Assembly (NCBI GenBank): GCA_963576475.1
Contig: OY754965.1
Span: 3,620,269 to 3,684,268, forward strand
DNA from: Molanna angustata
Taxonomy: Eukaryota; Arthropoda; Insecta; Trichoptera; Molannidae
Direction of reading: 5' to 3'
DNA length: 64,000 nt
A program made the translations under genes and the position numbers. Shown here piece after piece: positions 25,442-39,322 of this stretch. The notes under the pieces were generated by a model. It was not told the DNA's origin, did no database searches, and saw only the letters and a list, made by a program, of their open reading frames with translations. Numbering within the stretch: the stretch's first letter is position 1; each line of letters opens with the position of its first letter.

Positions 25442-28400
25442 CCGTCCCCCCCTTATAACTTTTGATTCGCTCAATTTACAGAGCCCAAAATTAAAGAATA
25501 TATGAACAGTTATAGGCTCCTGATCAAATCGACAGTTGGATAATGTCGATTCATTAAGAGAATTGAATTCTCATGAACGAATCGACAGTTGGATCATACT
25601 AGTTGCATGTAACACATGAGATCCAACTGTCGATAGCGATAGTATGTATAGTTGAAAAATAAGAATCAAACTATAAACCCATAAATCCAAATTATTGAAA
25701 AATTTAACACATGTTGGTATGTATGTCAATATAGGACAGTATGGAGGTCAGTCCTGTTTTCCTACCCGGAATATGATGAAACAGCATGATGGTTCTGTAT
25801 GTATGTTTGGAGATTAAGTATCAAACTATTAAGTCTTCTTACATATTGTGTATAGGCGACTGACCTACAAATTGTATGAAGCAATGTCGTCACTACATTC
25901 AATTTTTATAAAAATTGTTAAAAAAAGTTTGAGATGTGCTAATACCATGTTAATATTTTTTATAGAAAATTAAATTATCTAGTTGGGGTGTATGTTAAAT
26001 GGTGGACTGTATTGCAAATAAATGAATCAACACTACGGACAAATCAGAACTACAGTTTGGTAGCACTTATCCTTCTTGCAGATCCCAATCCACCGAAGCC
26101 TTGGAGAAAGGAATTCGGGAATTGGAGTTGGAAGAGAAATTAGGATAGGCTTCTTTTTGCGAACTTACACCCAAATTCACTATCACAGATTTCTAATGAT
26201 ACAAATATGGTACAAAATGAATGAGAACTTTTTAAAACAAATTATAAATGGTTACTGATGTAACAATGCGAAAAAAAATGGCAACTGATGTTGCTCCCAC
26301 TGATGTTTGAAATCGAATGAGATATGTAACAACAAAAAAAAAACCACCTACACCCACAATAGTAGGTAGGTATTATCAAAATGACCCAACATACCCCGGC
26401 TCCTGAAATATTAATTTCAGAACCTGGGCCAGAAGTCACAAAAAAACAAAAAAACAAAAAAAACAAAAAATGTTGGTAAAACTAAGCACAAAAATTATCA
26501 TGAATAATTAACAAATTACAACTAACTTACTAACTATGTCATCGTTGCCTACTAATTGGGCAGCTTAAAAAGTTTGACGACTGGTCGCCGTACAATCTTT
26601 TTGGACGTTTGTACGTCCACCACCCTCACCACCGAGTCTGGGCCGGGAAAACATTTGATAATTCGTCCCATTGGCCACTGCATTGGCCTTGTATTTGCTT
26701 CATCAATCAGTACTAGATCTCCAACTTGTAAGTTGGGTGACTGATCTGTCCACTTTGCTCGATTTTGTAATGTATGTAAATATTCACGCCTCCATCGGGT
26801 CCAGAAATGTTGTGCCATTTGTTGCAATAATTGCCAACGAGATAAACGATTCATTGGGACATCCTTGGCATTTAGTTCTGGTACTGCAACAAGAGGTGCG
26901 CCGATCAAGAAGTGTCCAGGAGTCAAGACATCAATCTCTGCTGGATCTGTAGAAAGAGGCGAGAGAGGTCTAGAGTTCAAAATTGCTTCGATGCGACAAA
27001 ATACTGTTGATAATTCTTCAAAAGTGAGAACTTGCTCTCCAACAACCTTTCTTAATACGGATTTTGCCGATTTTATTCCAGCCTCCATCAACCCATTGAA
27101 ATGTGGGGCAGAAGGCGGACTGAAATGCCAATTTATGTTACGAATTGACATGAACTGAGTGAGATTATCATGGCACTCTCTGGTATGTAAATATTTGCAA
27201 AGTTCATCCAAATGTTTATTGGCACCGATAAAATTAGTACCACAATCACTAAACAAATTTTCACAAATTCCTCTTCTAGCAACAAAACGGTCCAAAGCAG
27301 CTAGAAAGGCTTCCGTTGTTAAATCCGAAACCAATTCAAGGTGAACAGCTTTAGTCGACAAACAGACAAACAAACATAAATATGTTTTCAGCTGCTTCGC
27401 ACCACGTCGTCGGCTTTCTTTACTAAGAAAATATCCTCCATAATCAATACCGACATTCAAAAACGCACGACCTTCACGAAATCGAGATGATGGAATATCA
27501 CCCATAAAAGGTTGAATTTTACGTGGATTTGCTTTAAAGCAAGTCAAACATTTACGCAATCTCTTTCGAATGGTATTACGTGCAGATACAATCCAAAATT
27601 GTTGACTGAGTACTGATTGCAGTGTTCTAGATCCAATGTGTAAATATATTTTATGATAATGATCTATCAGTAAATTGGTAAATACATGATTCTTTGGCAA
27701 CAAGATTGGGTGTTTAGCAGTTTCCGTAAGATTGGAGTGTCGCAATCGACCTCCTACACGTATGACACCAACATCATCCAAAAACGGTGCAAGGTTCCGT
27801 ATTGAAGATTTTAATTTATCACTGCAATTCAATGCAATTATTTCATCACGAAAATAAATAGACTGAATGTATTTGATTAATACGGAACGTGCTGCTGTAA
27901 TTTCACAGAGATTCAAATGTTTATTAACATTTCGCTTGCAAGATGATAATCGACAATTCCGACTGAAACGACAACACCATGCTGTAACATTCACCAATTT
28001 GGTAAACGATGAATATCTATAAAATATATTGAAGTCTTCCATATTCTGTTGAATGACTAAAACAGTAGGAATATCTGGTGATTTCCTTTCTGGAAGATCT
28101 TCCATGCTTATATTGACGTTACTAGCAATTGGCCAATACTCAAGTGGGGTTGAGAGCCACGATGGTCCATTCCACCATAATAACGAATCTACAATGCCTG
28201 TGGGTGACAATCCCCTGGACCCAAGATCTGCAGGATTATTTGATGATATCACATGATACCATCCAATCCAAGCTTCCATAATTCTTGGAGTAAACATTTT
28301 GCCACAAAGATAACAGGCGAGATCCACCCTAGTGGATCAAATATACGTGCTACACAGGATAAAATATTTCTTTTGGTGGCAATCATCTCTGGTGATGTTA

Positions 28401-31207
28401 TTTGGTAGGTGAATGAATCACTATTAGGATTCCAATATATCCCAAGAATTTTGATTCCGCCGTCAGAACCCAAATTCAAACTCAATGGAACCTCCCGATG
28501 ATCCTCAGGAAGATCACTGAGAAAATCTTGTGAATTACTCGCCCATTTACGCACTTCAAAACATCCCAATTTGAGTAATGAAATGAGTTCGTTCCTCATG
28601 GACAATGCATCATCCACAGTTTGCCCACCACTCAGAATATCATCTAGATATACATTTTGCAATATTATTTTTGACGCTCTTGGAAAATTATGTTTTTCTC
28701 TGACCGCTAACTCGTTCAGTGTCCGTATTGCTAAGAAGGGTGAAGAAGCAACACCATATGTAACAGTGTTTGATTCGTATTGCTTAAGGGGTTCGTCTGG
28801 AGACTCACGCCACAATATCCTTTGGTAAGGACGATCTTCTTCTCGAATTAGGATTTGTCTATACATCTTACAAATATCAGATGTAAAAGCTATTTTGAAC
28901 ATTCTGAAACTACAAATCAAGTGAATAATATCCGATTGTAGTTTTGGTCCAACGAAAACAACATCATTCAATGACTTATTTGACTTTTTTTAACAGATTT
29001 ATAATTATCTCAATAGAGACGAAGTTGGAATATTTATTGTAGGAGAACCGGGAAATCAAGGCCCCTACAGGGCTTACGACCTGTCATCGGCTGGTTTACG
29101 TGATCACTTTATGCGCTTGCGCAACGTTCACCAATTATGCCTTTTAAATGAGATCCCTATCAATTCAATTTTTGAAAGTTCTATATATTGTAATACTGAA
29201 ATTCTTTTCGCTTGAAAATAAGGAATTTTTACTACAGCCATCTATGGGTGAAATTATGAACAACAATCTTATTATTTTTATTTATTTTATTGGAACGCCA
29301 TCTATTGAGAGAATTGGTTTTTTTGTAAATAATGAAAGCTACAATTCTTATATCTGAGGTGACAATGCATTTTTCGCATAGAAGTCACCCCTGAATTGCG
29401 CCAGACTTATAAGGTCATTTTTGTCTTATTTACCTACTTGTACCAATGTGTAAGTAATCGAATATTTTTATTATTGCATATGCGCAAACATTGGATTTTT
29501 TTTCCCTGTCGGGAGTCAAAGATATTTTTTAACAGATTTATAATTATCTCAATAGAGACGAAGTTGGAATATTTATTGTAGGAGAACCGGGAAATCAAGG
29601 CACCTACAGGGCTTACGACCTGTCATCGGCTGGTTTACGTGATCACTTTATGCGCTTGCGCAACGTTCACCAATTATGCCTTTTAAATGAGATCCCTATC
29701 AATTCAATTTTTGAAAGTTCTATATATTGTAATACTGAAATTCTTTTCCGGAACTTCAATACGGAACCTTGCACCGTTTTTGGATGATGTTGGTGTCATA
29801 CGTGTAGGAGGTCGATTGCGACACTCCAATCTTACGGAAACTGCTAAACACCCAATCTTGTTGCCAAAGAATCATGTATTTACCAATTTACTGATAGATC
29901 ATTATCATAAAATATATTTACACATTGGATCTAGAACACTGCAATCAGTACTCAGTCAACAATTTTGGATTGTATCTGCACGTAATACCATTCGAAAGAG
30001 ATTGCGTAAATGTTTGACTTGCTTTAAAGCAAATCCACGTAAAATTCAACCTTTTATGGGTGATATTCCATCATCTCGATTTCGTGAAGGTCGTGCGTTT
30101 TTGAATGTCGGTATTGATTATGGAGGATATTTTCTTAGTAAAGAAAGCCGACGACGTGGTGCGAAGCAGCTGAAAACATATTTATGTTTGTTTGTCTGTT
30201 TGTCGACTAAAGCTGTTCACCTTGAATTGGTTTCGGATTTAACAACGGAAGCCTTTCTAGCTGCTTTGGACCGTTTTGTTGCTAGAAGAGGAATTTGTGA
30301 AAATTTGTTTAGTGATTGTGGTACTAATTTTATCGGTGCCAATAAACATTTGGATGAACTTTGCAAATATTTACATACCAGAGAGTGCCATGATAATCTC
30401 ACTCAGTTCATGTCAATTCGTAACATAAATTGGCATTTCAGTCCGCCTTCTGCCCCACATTTCAATGGGTTGATGGAGGCTGGAATAAAATCGGCAAAAT
30501 CCGTATTAAGAAAGGTTGTTGGAGAGCAAGTTCTCACTTTTGAAGAATTATCAACAGTATTTTGTCGCATCGAAGCAATTTTGAACTCTAGACCTCTCTC
30601 GCCTCTTTCTACAGATCCAGCAGAGATTGATGTCTTGACTCCTGGACACTTCTTGATCGGCGCACCTCTTGTTGCAGTACCAGAACTAAATGCCAAGGAT
30701 GTCCCAATGAATCGTTTATCTCGTTGGCAATTATTGCAACAAATGGCACAACATTTCTGGACCCGATGGAGGCGTGAATATTTACATACATTACAAAATC
30801 GAGCAAAGTGGACAGATCAGTCACCCAACTTACAAGTTGGAGATCTAGTACTGATTGATGAAGCAAATACAAGGCCAATGCAGTGGCCAATGGGACGAAT
30901 TATCAAATGTTTTCCCGGCCCAGACTCGGTGGTGAGGGTGGTGGACGTACAAACGTCCAAAAAGATTGTACGGCGACCAGTCGTCAAACTTTTTAAGCTG
31001 CCCAATTAGTAGGCAACGATGACATAGTTAGTAAGTTAGTTGTAATTTGTTAATTATTCATGATAATTTTTGTGCTTAGTTTTACCAACATTTTTTGTTT
31101 TTTTTTTTTTTGTTCTTTTGTGACTTCTGGCCCAGGTTCATCCTCATCCTCCGATTCCGAGTGAACACATTGCACATTGGCCATTGTGACAATGTATTAC
31201 CACTCAG

Positions 31208-31269
<62 letters not shown>

Positions 31270-34200
31270 TAGGAGATATCAACGCTTGGTCCAAAAACGA
31301 ATTGAAACCTCAGAGGCACCAATCAACGCTTGGTAAAGCTCGAAACCCAAAGTCTCGGAAAAGTCAGAAAAACTCCAAAGTCGGATTTCCCGGAATTTTC
31401 CGAGATTTTTCCGAGCTTTTCCGAGATTGTAGGTGTCTTAAGTTTTTCCGGCTTTTCCGGAAAAAAAAAAAAAAATCCGGTGCTTTCACAAAGTCACAGG
31501 GTGAGAGGGGACTCGCCCCTCACGAAGGTTCGGTCACTTAAACACTAGCAATTACTGTCACTTTCAGAAAAGAAAACTTAAAACACTGCACAAATAAATA
31601 AATAACAAAATGAAAACTCGGAAAATTCCGCGAACACAACTGACGTGGAGTAGGTGTTGAGAAATAATTCCATCGGTGGGGGCTTCTTTGCCCCGGAGAC
31701 GTCCGTTCACTGCGGTGGCCGGAACGAAACTGAAGTACAAACATCATTTTTAGAATACCTAAATCACTCTCAATTGGCGGATGAAAAGTTTGGTATCCCA
31801 AGAGAAATAGATGTCTTGTTGGGAGCCTCAGTATTTGCCAAATTATTAAGACCTGGACTTGTTGAGGGTCCAACTGATTTGCCAATAGGTATTAACACTG
31901 TTTTGGGGATCGTAATTATGGGAAGCATCCCTGTTATACCAAAAAGTGAATCCATAAAATCTAATGATGTAACACTTTGCGTATCATCCTTAGAACATCA
32001 TCTTCATCAATTCTGGGAAATCGAAGACATACCAAATCAACATTATCAATCGGAAGATGACAAGACATGTGAAGAAGTATTTAAATCACAAACATATTGC
32101 AATCCATCGGGACGTTTTGTAGTTCCATTACTATTGAAAAATGATTCTAATACATTAGGATCTTCAGAACAAAATGCTTTATTGCGTTTTCATCGATTAG
32201 AAAGAACTCTCAAATTCAAGCCAAAATTGCAGAGAGATTACATTGCATTCATAAGAGAGTATGAAACTCTTGGTCATATGAGAGAGCTGTCAATGTCAGA
32301 ACACTCACTCACAAAATATTTGATACCACATCACTGTATTATCAAACCTCTTAGCTCCACTACAAAACCTCGCGTTGTTTTTGATGCCAGTTCACACACA
32401 ACGTCAAATAAGTCGAATATTTTTATTATTGCATATGCGCAAACATTGGATTTTTTTTCCCTGTCGGGAGTCAAAGATATTTTTTAACAGATTTATAATT
32501 ATCTCAATAGAGACGAAGTTGGAATATTTATTGTAGGAGAACCGGGAAATCAAGGCACCTACAGGGCTTACGACCTGTCATCGGCTGGTTTACGTGATCA
32601 CTTTATGCGCTTGCGCAACGTTCACCAATTATGCCTTTTAAATGAGATCCCTATCAATTCAATTTTTGAAAGTTCTATATATTGTAATACTGAAATTCTT
32701 TTCGCTTGAAAATAAGGAATTTTTACTACAGCCATCTATGGGTGAAATTATGAACAACAATCTTATTATTTTTTTATTTATTTTTGTTGTAACGCCATCT
32801 ATTGAGAGAATTGGTTTTTTGTAAATAATGAGAGCAACAATTCTTATACCTGAGGTGACAAATGCATTTTTCGCATAGAAGTCACCCCTGAATTGCGCCA
32901 GACTTATAAGGTCATTTTCCGTATTACAATTTCCGGACTCCGGACGATACGCCGGACTGTGGCCCTCACCACGGGGCGGTCAGGGCTCTGGCCGACCTTC
33001 CCCCGTCGGCTGTGGGCGGTGATCCGGCGGTTTGCAGGGATTGGCTTGAGGCTAGACTCGACGTGGTCGTGAGGAACCTTGGTCCGTCTAAAGCTCCCGG
33101 ATATGACAGAATCACGGGCCCCATCGTTAAACAGGTGTGGGCTGCGGTGAAGGATGTTTTTGTCACCGTGATTGAGAAATGTTTGAATGAGGGTGTCTTT
33201 CCGAATGAGTGGAAGCCTGGTGTCCTGAGGATCATACCGAAGGGCAACGGTAAGTCGATGTCGGACCCTGGCGCCTACAGGCCGATTACCCTACTGCCGG
33301 TGCTGGGTAAGGTCTTAGAGGTGGTGATTCGCGATAGGCTGGAGGAGAATCTCTCTCCCCCATCGAACTTGCAGTTTGGGTTCGTGCGTGGTCGCTCCAC
33401 TGAGGATGCCATTCTTCATGCGCTGGAGTGGAAGAATGAAAGAAGGGAAAAGTATGTCGTGGGTGTCTTCCTTGATATCTCGGGGGCTTTTGACAATGCG
33501 TGGTGGCCTATGATACTGGTAAAACTGAAGGCAAGGGGGTGTGGCCCGAGGCTCTACAGCATTGTCAAGGGTTATTTCTCTCAGCGGAGAGTGTCGCTGA
33601 CGTATGGTGCGACGGTGGTGTCGAAGATTACGACGAAGGGGTGCCCGCAGGGGTCTGTCCTGGGCCCATTCCTCTGGAATGTGCTGATGGATGACTTACT
33701 GAGGCTCCCTTGGCCTGGGTCCGGCATGGTTGTCGCCTATGCCGATGACGCTTTCCTACTGATGGCCGGTGACGCGCGGGCAATAATCGAAAGGGACACT
33801 GAAGCAGCGTTGAGTATGATTGCTGACTGGGGCGCTAGAAATAGGCTCTCCTTCTCGGCGGCGAAGACTGTTGGGATGGTCCTGAAGGGCTCCCTGAGCG
33901 TCAGGCGAAACCCTTGTATTCGGATGGGATCGGGGACTGTGAAGTTCTCCGAACAAACCAGATACCTGGGAGTCATAGTCGACCGTTCGGGCAACTTCAT
34001 GGAGCATGCTAGACACGTCTCGCTGAAGGGCAGGAACCTATTTATGAAACTGAGGAGAATAAATGCGTGTGATTGGGGTATGGCCTCCGCCGAGATCACG
34101 CGGGTCTACAGGGCAACTTATGTTGCTCAGGTGACCTACGCGGCCGGGGTGTGGGCACATAGGTTGGATGCAGGTGTGGTGAGCCTGAGAGTTTTGAGTG

Positions 34201-37200
34201 GACAGAGAGTCCCTTTGATCGCGGTCACCGGGGCGTACAAGACGGTCTCCACAGATGCTCTGCCTGTTCTCGCGGGCATGCTGCCTGCGGATTTGGAGAT
34301 CAGGGAGGCGGCTGTAAGGGGCCGCCTTAGGAGGGGGCTGAATGCTTCCCACCTGGGTCTGCACGTTGAGGCGACTGCTAGTAGCGGGGATTTCCGCGCG
34401 CGTATGGAGGCTTGTAGAGTGAGATCATTGCAGGTCTGGCAGGGGAGGTGGAACAGGTCGACCAAGGGCCGACTGACCCACCTCTCCCTGCCTAGTGTTG
34501 CTGATCGCCTCAGTGTGCCGCATCTCAGACTGGACCCCGCGGTAGTGCAGATGATCTCGGGCCACGGTGAGTTTAAAGCCAAGCTGTTTCAGCTCGGCCT
34601 CGCTGCGGATCCGTGGTGTGTCTGCGGTGGCGGGGCCCAGGATGCGTTGCACATACTGTGGTCCTGTGAGTGTTTAAGTGCTGAAAGGGAACGTATGTTG
34701 TGTGCGCTGACGGATGTCTCGAGACCGGTTTGCATGTCGGAATTCCTGCGTTCTCGACAAAGCTTTGCGGCTTTTCGAGAATTTGTGCATTGTTGGAGAG
34801 AAAAGTGGGAACTGCTTAGAGGAGATGGCGCTGAGTCCACCGAGGAGTCTTTCTTTTCCCAGTGATGAATGTGGTTATGGAATGAAACTCGTATGTTTCT
34901 GTGTGTTGTTTGTCCCCCTGGGACGCGGTGGTTGTTCGGATGTGCCCTCAGCCATGCATGCTTCCGTGTGCGACTGGTCTGCGTGTGCTCTGAGTCTGAC
35001 TATTTAGCATATTTCATGTTCTTTTGAATGCTATTTCTTTTGTTTTTATTTTGTTATTTTCTTGTTGCTATATATTCGTTTATTTTCTATTTCGTGCACT
35101 ATTCCTATATACTTTTGACTTCTTGTAGTGCTTTAATTTATGTATTTTAAATCTGATATTATATTTCATTTGCCTTTCGTTATTTAAATTTGTTTGATAC
35201 CTATGTATAAGGAGTTGATGCCTCTGTTCTTCTTATTTTGCCTCTGTTATTTGTATTATATGTTGCATATTTATGTTTTAACTTGCTTATTATGACCATC
35301 TTTATTATTATTATACGTAGATTGATCTCGGTTATGATCCGGTAATTTCCTTCACAACGGAGCGTACTCAAGTTGTGAGGCTATGTGTTTGTGTGTCTGT
35401 GTGTAGTTGTTTAAAGTGGTACCTGTAGAAATTTTCTGACTATTGTGCATGTGTTGATAATTGTAGTTTTTTGTATGTTGGTGATTACGTATGGGGGTAA
35501 CTTTAGTATGTCTATATTTTTTTGGAGAGTTTTTGGTATGATGCCTGTAGACGATAATATTATTGGGACTATTGTTACTTTTTCTTGTTTCCACTGTGAT
35601 TTTATCTGTTCTGCTAAAGGTATGTATTTATCTATTTTTTCTAAATGTTTCTTTTGTAGATTTGCTGTATTTGGTATCGATATTTCTATTAGATATGTGT
35701 GTTTATGTATTTTGTCGATTAATGTAATGTCTGGTCGGTTATGTAGGTTTGTTCTGTCTGTGATTATGTCTCTATTCCAGTATAGTTTGTAGTTATCATT
35801 TTCTGTTACAGCTGGGGGTGTGTATTGATACCACTTGGGGTGTGTTTCGATAAGTTTATGTTTGTGGGCTAGTTCCAAATATATGTGTTTGCAGATGTTA
35901 TCGTGTCTTATTGTATATTCCGTCGGTGCAAGAGTTGAGCAGCCACCTGTTATGTGTTCTATTGTTTCTTTTTGTAATTTGCACTTTCTGCATGTGTCGT
36001 TTGTTATTGTATTGTCTTTTATAATATGTTTCGTGTAGTTTTTTGTTTTTATTATTTTGTCCTGAATAGCTATGATAAATCCTTCTGTTTCTGCGTATAG
36101 GTCTGAGTGTTTGAGCCAATTATTACTAAGGGCTTTATCAATATGTTGTTGTTGTAGATGACTTGGGTGTATTCCATGTAATGTTTTATTTTTCCATGTT
36201 TCAATTTTTGCGTCATGTGTTGTTATTTCTAGATTGCGTTCGTTGTCGTTAAGTGTAAGTGGTGAGTAAGTGTGATCTATGTTTATGATTTCGTTGTGTA
36301 TTGGGCTATTTCGTTTTGTGTAGAAGTATTGCCTTAAGTTATTTATTTGTGTATGGTGTAGATTTTTTATGTCTATGAGTCCTCTTCCTCCTTCCTCTCT
36401 TGGCAGTGTGAATCTTTCTATTGCTGAATGTTCGTGGTGAATTCTATGTTTTGATGATGTTGTTCTGAGTTTAATGTTGAGATCGTCGAGTTCCGTATTG
36501 GTCCATTTAATTATTCCAAATGTATATGTTAGTACTGGTATTGCGTATGTGTTTATTGCTTTAGTCATATTTTTTCCATTTAGTTGTGTTTTGAGGAGGA
36601 TATTTAGTCTTTTAAGGTATTCGTTTTTGGTGGTTTCTTTTATCTTTTTATCTTTTATGCTTGGGTTCTGGAGAATTCCCAAGTATTTATAAAATTCATC
36701 TTCGTCCATTGCGCGTATTATTTCATTCGTATCCTTCAAGGTGCTTCCCGTGTGTTCCTTGGGTTTACCTCTTACTATTGAGCATGTGTTGCATTTATCA
36801 ATACCGAATTTCATTTTTATGTCATTACTAAAGCGTTCAGTTTTATAAATTAGTTGTTTTAGTTCGTCATTATTTTTGCCATATAGTTTTAAATCGTCCA
36901 TGTATAAAAGGTGGTTGATTTTTATAGGATTGGTATTTAAGTTGTGTGTTGTGATTTTGTAGCCAAGTTTGCTTTTGTTAAGCATCTTGGAGAGTGGGTT
37001 GAGGGAGATACAGAACCATAGTGCGCTTAGGGAGTCACCTTGAAAGATTCCGGTTTTAATGTTTATTTGTTTTGATTTTATCATTTTGTTGTTTAGTTTT
37101 AGGTATATTGTCGTGTTCCAGGTGTTCATTATTTGTTTTAAAAATTCTACAAGTTTTATGTCAATTTTGTATATTTCTAGAACTTTTACTAACCATGAGT

Positions 37201-39223
37201 GGGGGACACTATCAAAGGCTTTTTGGTAATCTATGTATGCACAGTACATGTTCCTTTTCTTCTTTATCGCCTGATTTGTTATGGTCCGGTCGATGATGAT
37301 TTGTTCTTTGCATCCTCTGCTTTGCTTTCTGCATCCTTTTTGTTCTTCTGTTAATATGTTATTTTGTGTTAGGAAAAGATCTATTTTTGTAGTTATAATT
37401 GAGGTAAGAATTTTGTATATTGTGGGTAGACATGTGATTGGACGATATTTAGATGGATTTTTTGTGTCTGTTGATTTAGGTTTGAGATATGTGATACCTT
37501 TAGTGAAAAAAGATGGGAGGTTTTGGTTTTCCGTTACGCATTTGTGTAATAGTTCGGAGAATTTTTCATGTGTTACAGGGAGATATTTGTACCAGTAATT
37601 TTGGATATTATCTATGCCTGGTGTCTTCCAGTTGTGTGTCTTCTTTACAGCAGTTTTGAAGTCAGTTATATTTATTTGTATTGTGGCCATGTTTTGAAAT
37701 TGGTTATTGTCATTTTCTTCCTCTGTTATCCATGTGGCATTTTCGTTGTGTTTTTTGTTTTCAGACCAAATGTTCTCCCAGTATGATTCTATTTCATTTA
37801 ATTTAGGTGCGTCTGTAATTTCTATATTGTTGTTTTTAAGGTTGTTGTAGAAGCTTTTTTGGCTTGTTTGAAAATTGAGATTGTGTGTTTTCCTGTCATA
37901 GCATTTTTTGTAGCGTTTTAATCTATGTGATTGTGCTGATAACTTTTGTGTTAGCGTATCAAGGAGTATAGTTAGGTTGTGTTCATTGTATTTGTCTTTA
38001 ATCGTTTCAATTTCCCGTATTTTTCTTGGATTTTTTAGATTATCTTTAATTTTTTGTGTTACTTTGCCTATTTCATTTCTTAATGAGTTGATTTTGATTT
38101 GTATTCTGTGTTGCCATGCTGGTATAGAGCTTCTGTGTGTTCTATGGGAGTTTTCTGTTTTATTGTTTATATTTTGTTTGTTTAGTGTAATAATGGTGTA
38201 TGCACTACAGTAAACTAATAGATGTAATTTTTCGAGTGTTGTTTCAGTGTTAATCATGTTATGTAGAATTGTGTTGATAATATTGATCATGTTAATGGTT
38301 TGTTTGTTGATTTTGAGCTTTGGTAGGTGTGGTCTTGTTGTGGGGTCGCTATCTTTATATATTTCGATTGTGTGTTCTAGTGTGTTTGTGATTTGTGTTT
38401 TTGTGTCTGGGTTTTGTTCTGTTCTTCCGTTGGTCTCGTCATTGTTGTTAGGGCTTATTGTTGTATTATTGTTCATATTGGTGGATTCATTAGTTATGTT
38501 TATATTTGGTTGTTCAGTGTTATTTTGCTGTGGTATTATTGATATTTCCTGTGGATTGTTGTGGTTTATTTGTGTATTTGTTATGTCTTGTGTTAATGTA
38601 CTTGTTCTATTTTGATTACTCATTCTGATTGCGTCTTGTTTTATTTGATCAAGTATTGATAGTTGTATTCTTTTGTTGTTTATTATAACTCTTTTCTGGT
38701 CCGCCAGTCGCTGTTCTGTGATGTGTGAGAGTTCTGGATAAATTGTGGTGAATTGTGTATGTAGCTCCTGTCTGTATCCAATTATTTGTGTGTCTCCTTG
38801 TGTGATAGTGTAGTAGCAACGCATGAGGTTTATGTTCATGTCATCTGTCCATTTCATGCGTTGTCGTGGTTTTCCCGCTTTGGTGGTTGTCGGTTGACTT
38901 GCCGGCAAAGCACTTTCAGCAGGTCGGGTGTGTTGGGTTTCGGCTGTTGTTTCTTCGGGTGTCCCGGCATGTGTCCGCCTGTTCGACAGCATGTCATTAG
39001 CGGCTCTCATGCTGCTACGCCCAGCGCTAACTCCGGACGTGCCCTGGCGCTCCCCAGGTAGCGGTGTTTGTCCGAGGCTTGTGTTTTTTGTGTGATCCAT
39101 GTATGTGTTGTGTGTTTGTACCCTTTACCCGTTGGCAAGCTACTCGATGTAGTTGTGTAGCTCCCCGCCCCTCACGTAGTTCTAGATGTTTTTAACTGGA
39201 CGTGGGTTTGGTTTTTGAGGGGC

Positions 39224-39322
<99 letters not shown>

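Noticed and set aside
25271..25474. Thr-His repeat ORF
   Set aside because: Translation of the (TG)n microsatellite.
29687..31009. Intact, functional integrase gene
   Set aside because: The frame is a fusion with segment R made by rearrangement, with no protease or reverse transcriptase in phase and no LTR beside it.
31082..31294. Poly-Phe / poly-Lys ORFs around the A-run
   Set aside because: Homopolymer translation and no domain.
33500..34840. Minus-strand and shifted ORFs over the R1-like ORF2
   Set aside because: Overlapping shadows of a GC-rich coding region with clear reverse transcriptase motifs in one frame.
35445..39061. Many plus-strand ORFs of 60-120 codons, cysteine- and valine-rich
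   Set aside because: Antisense of the Dong-like ORF, whose low G content in the third base keeps the other strand open.
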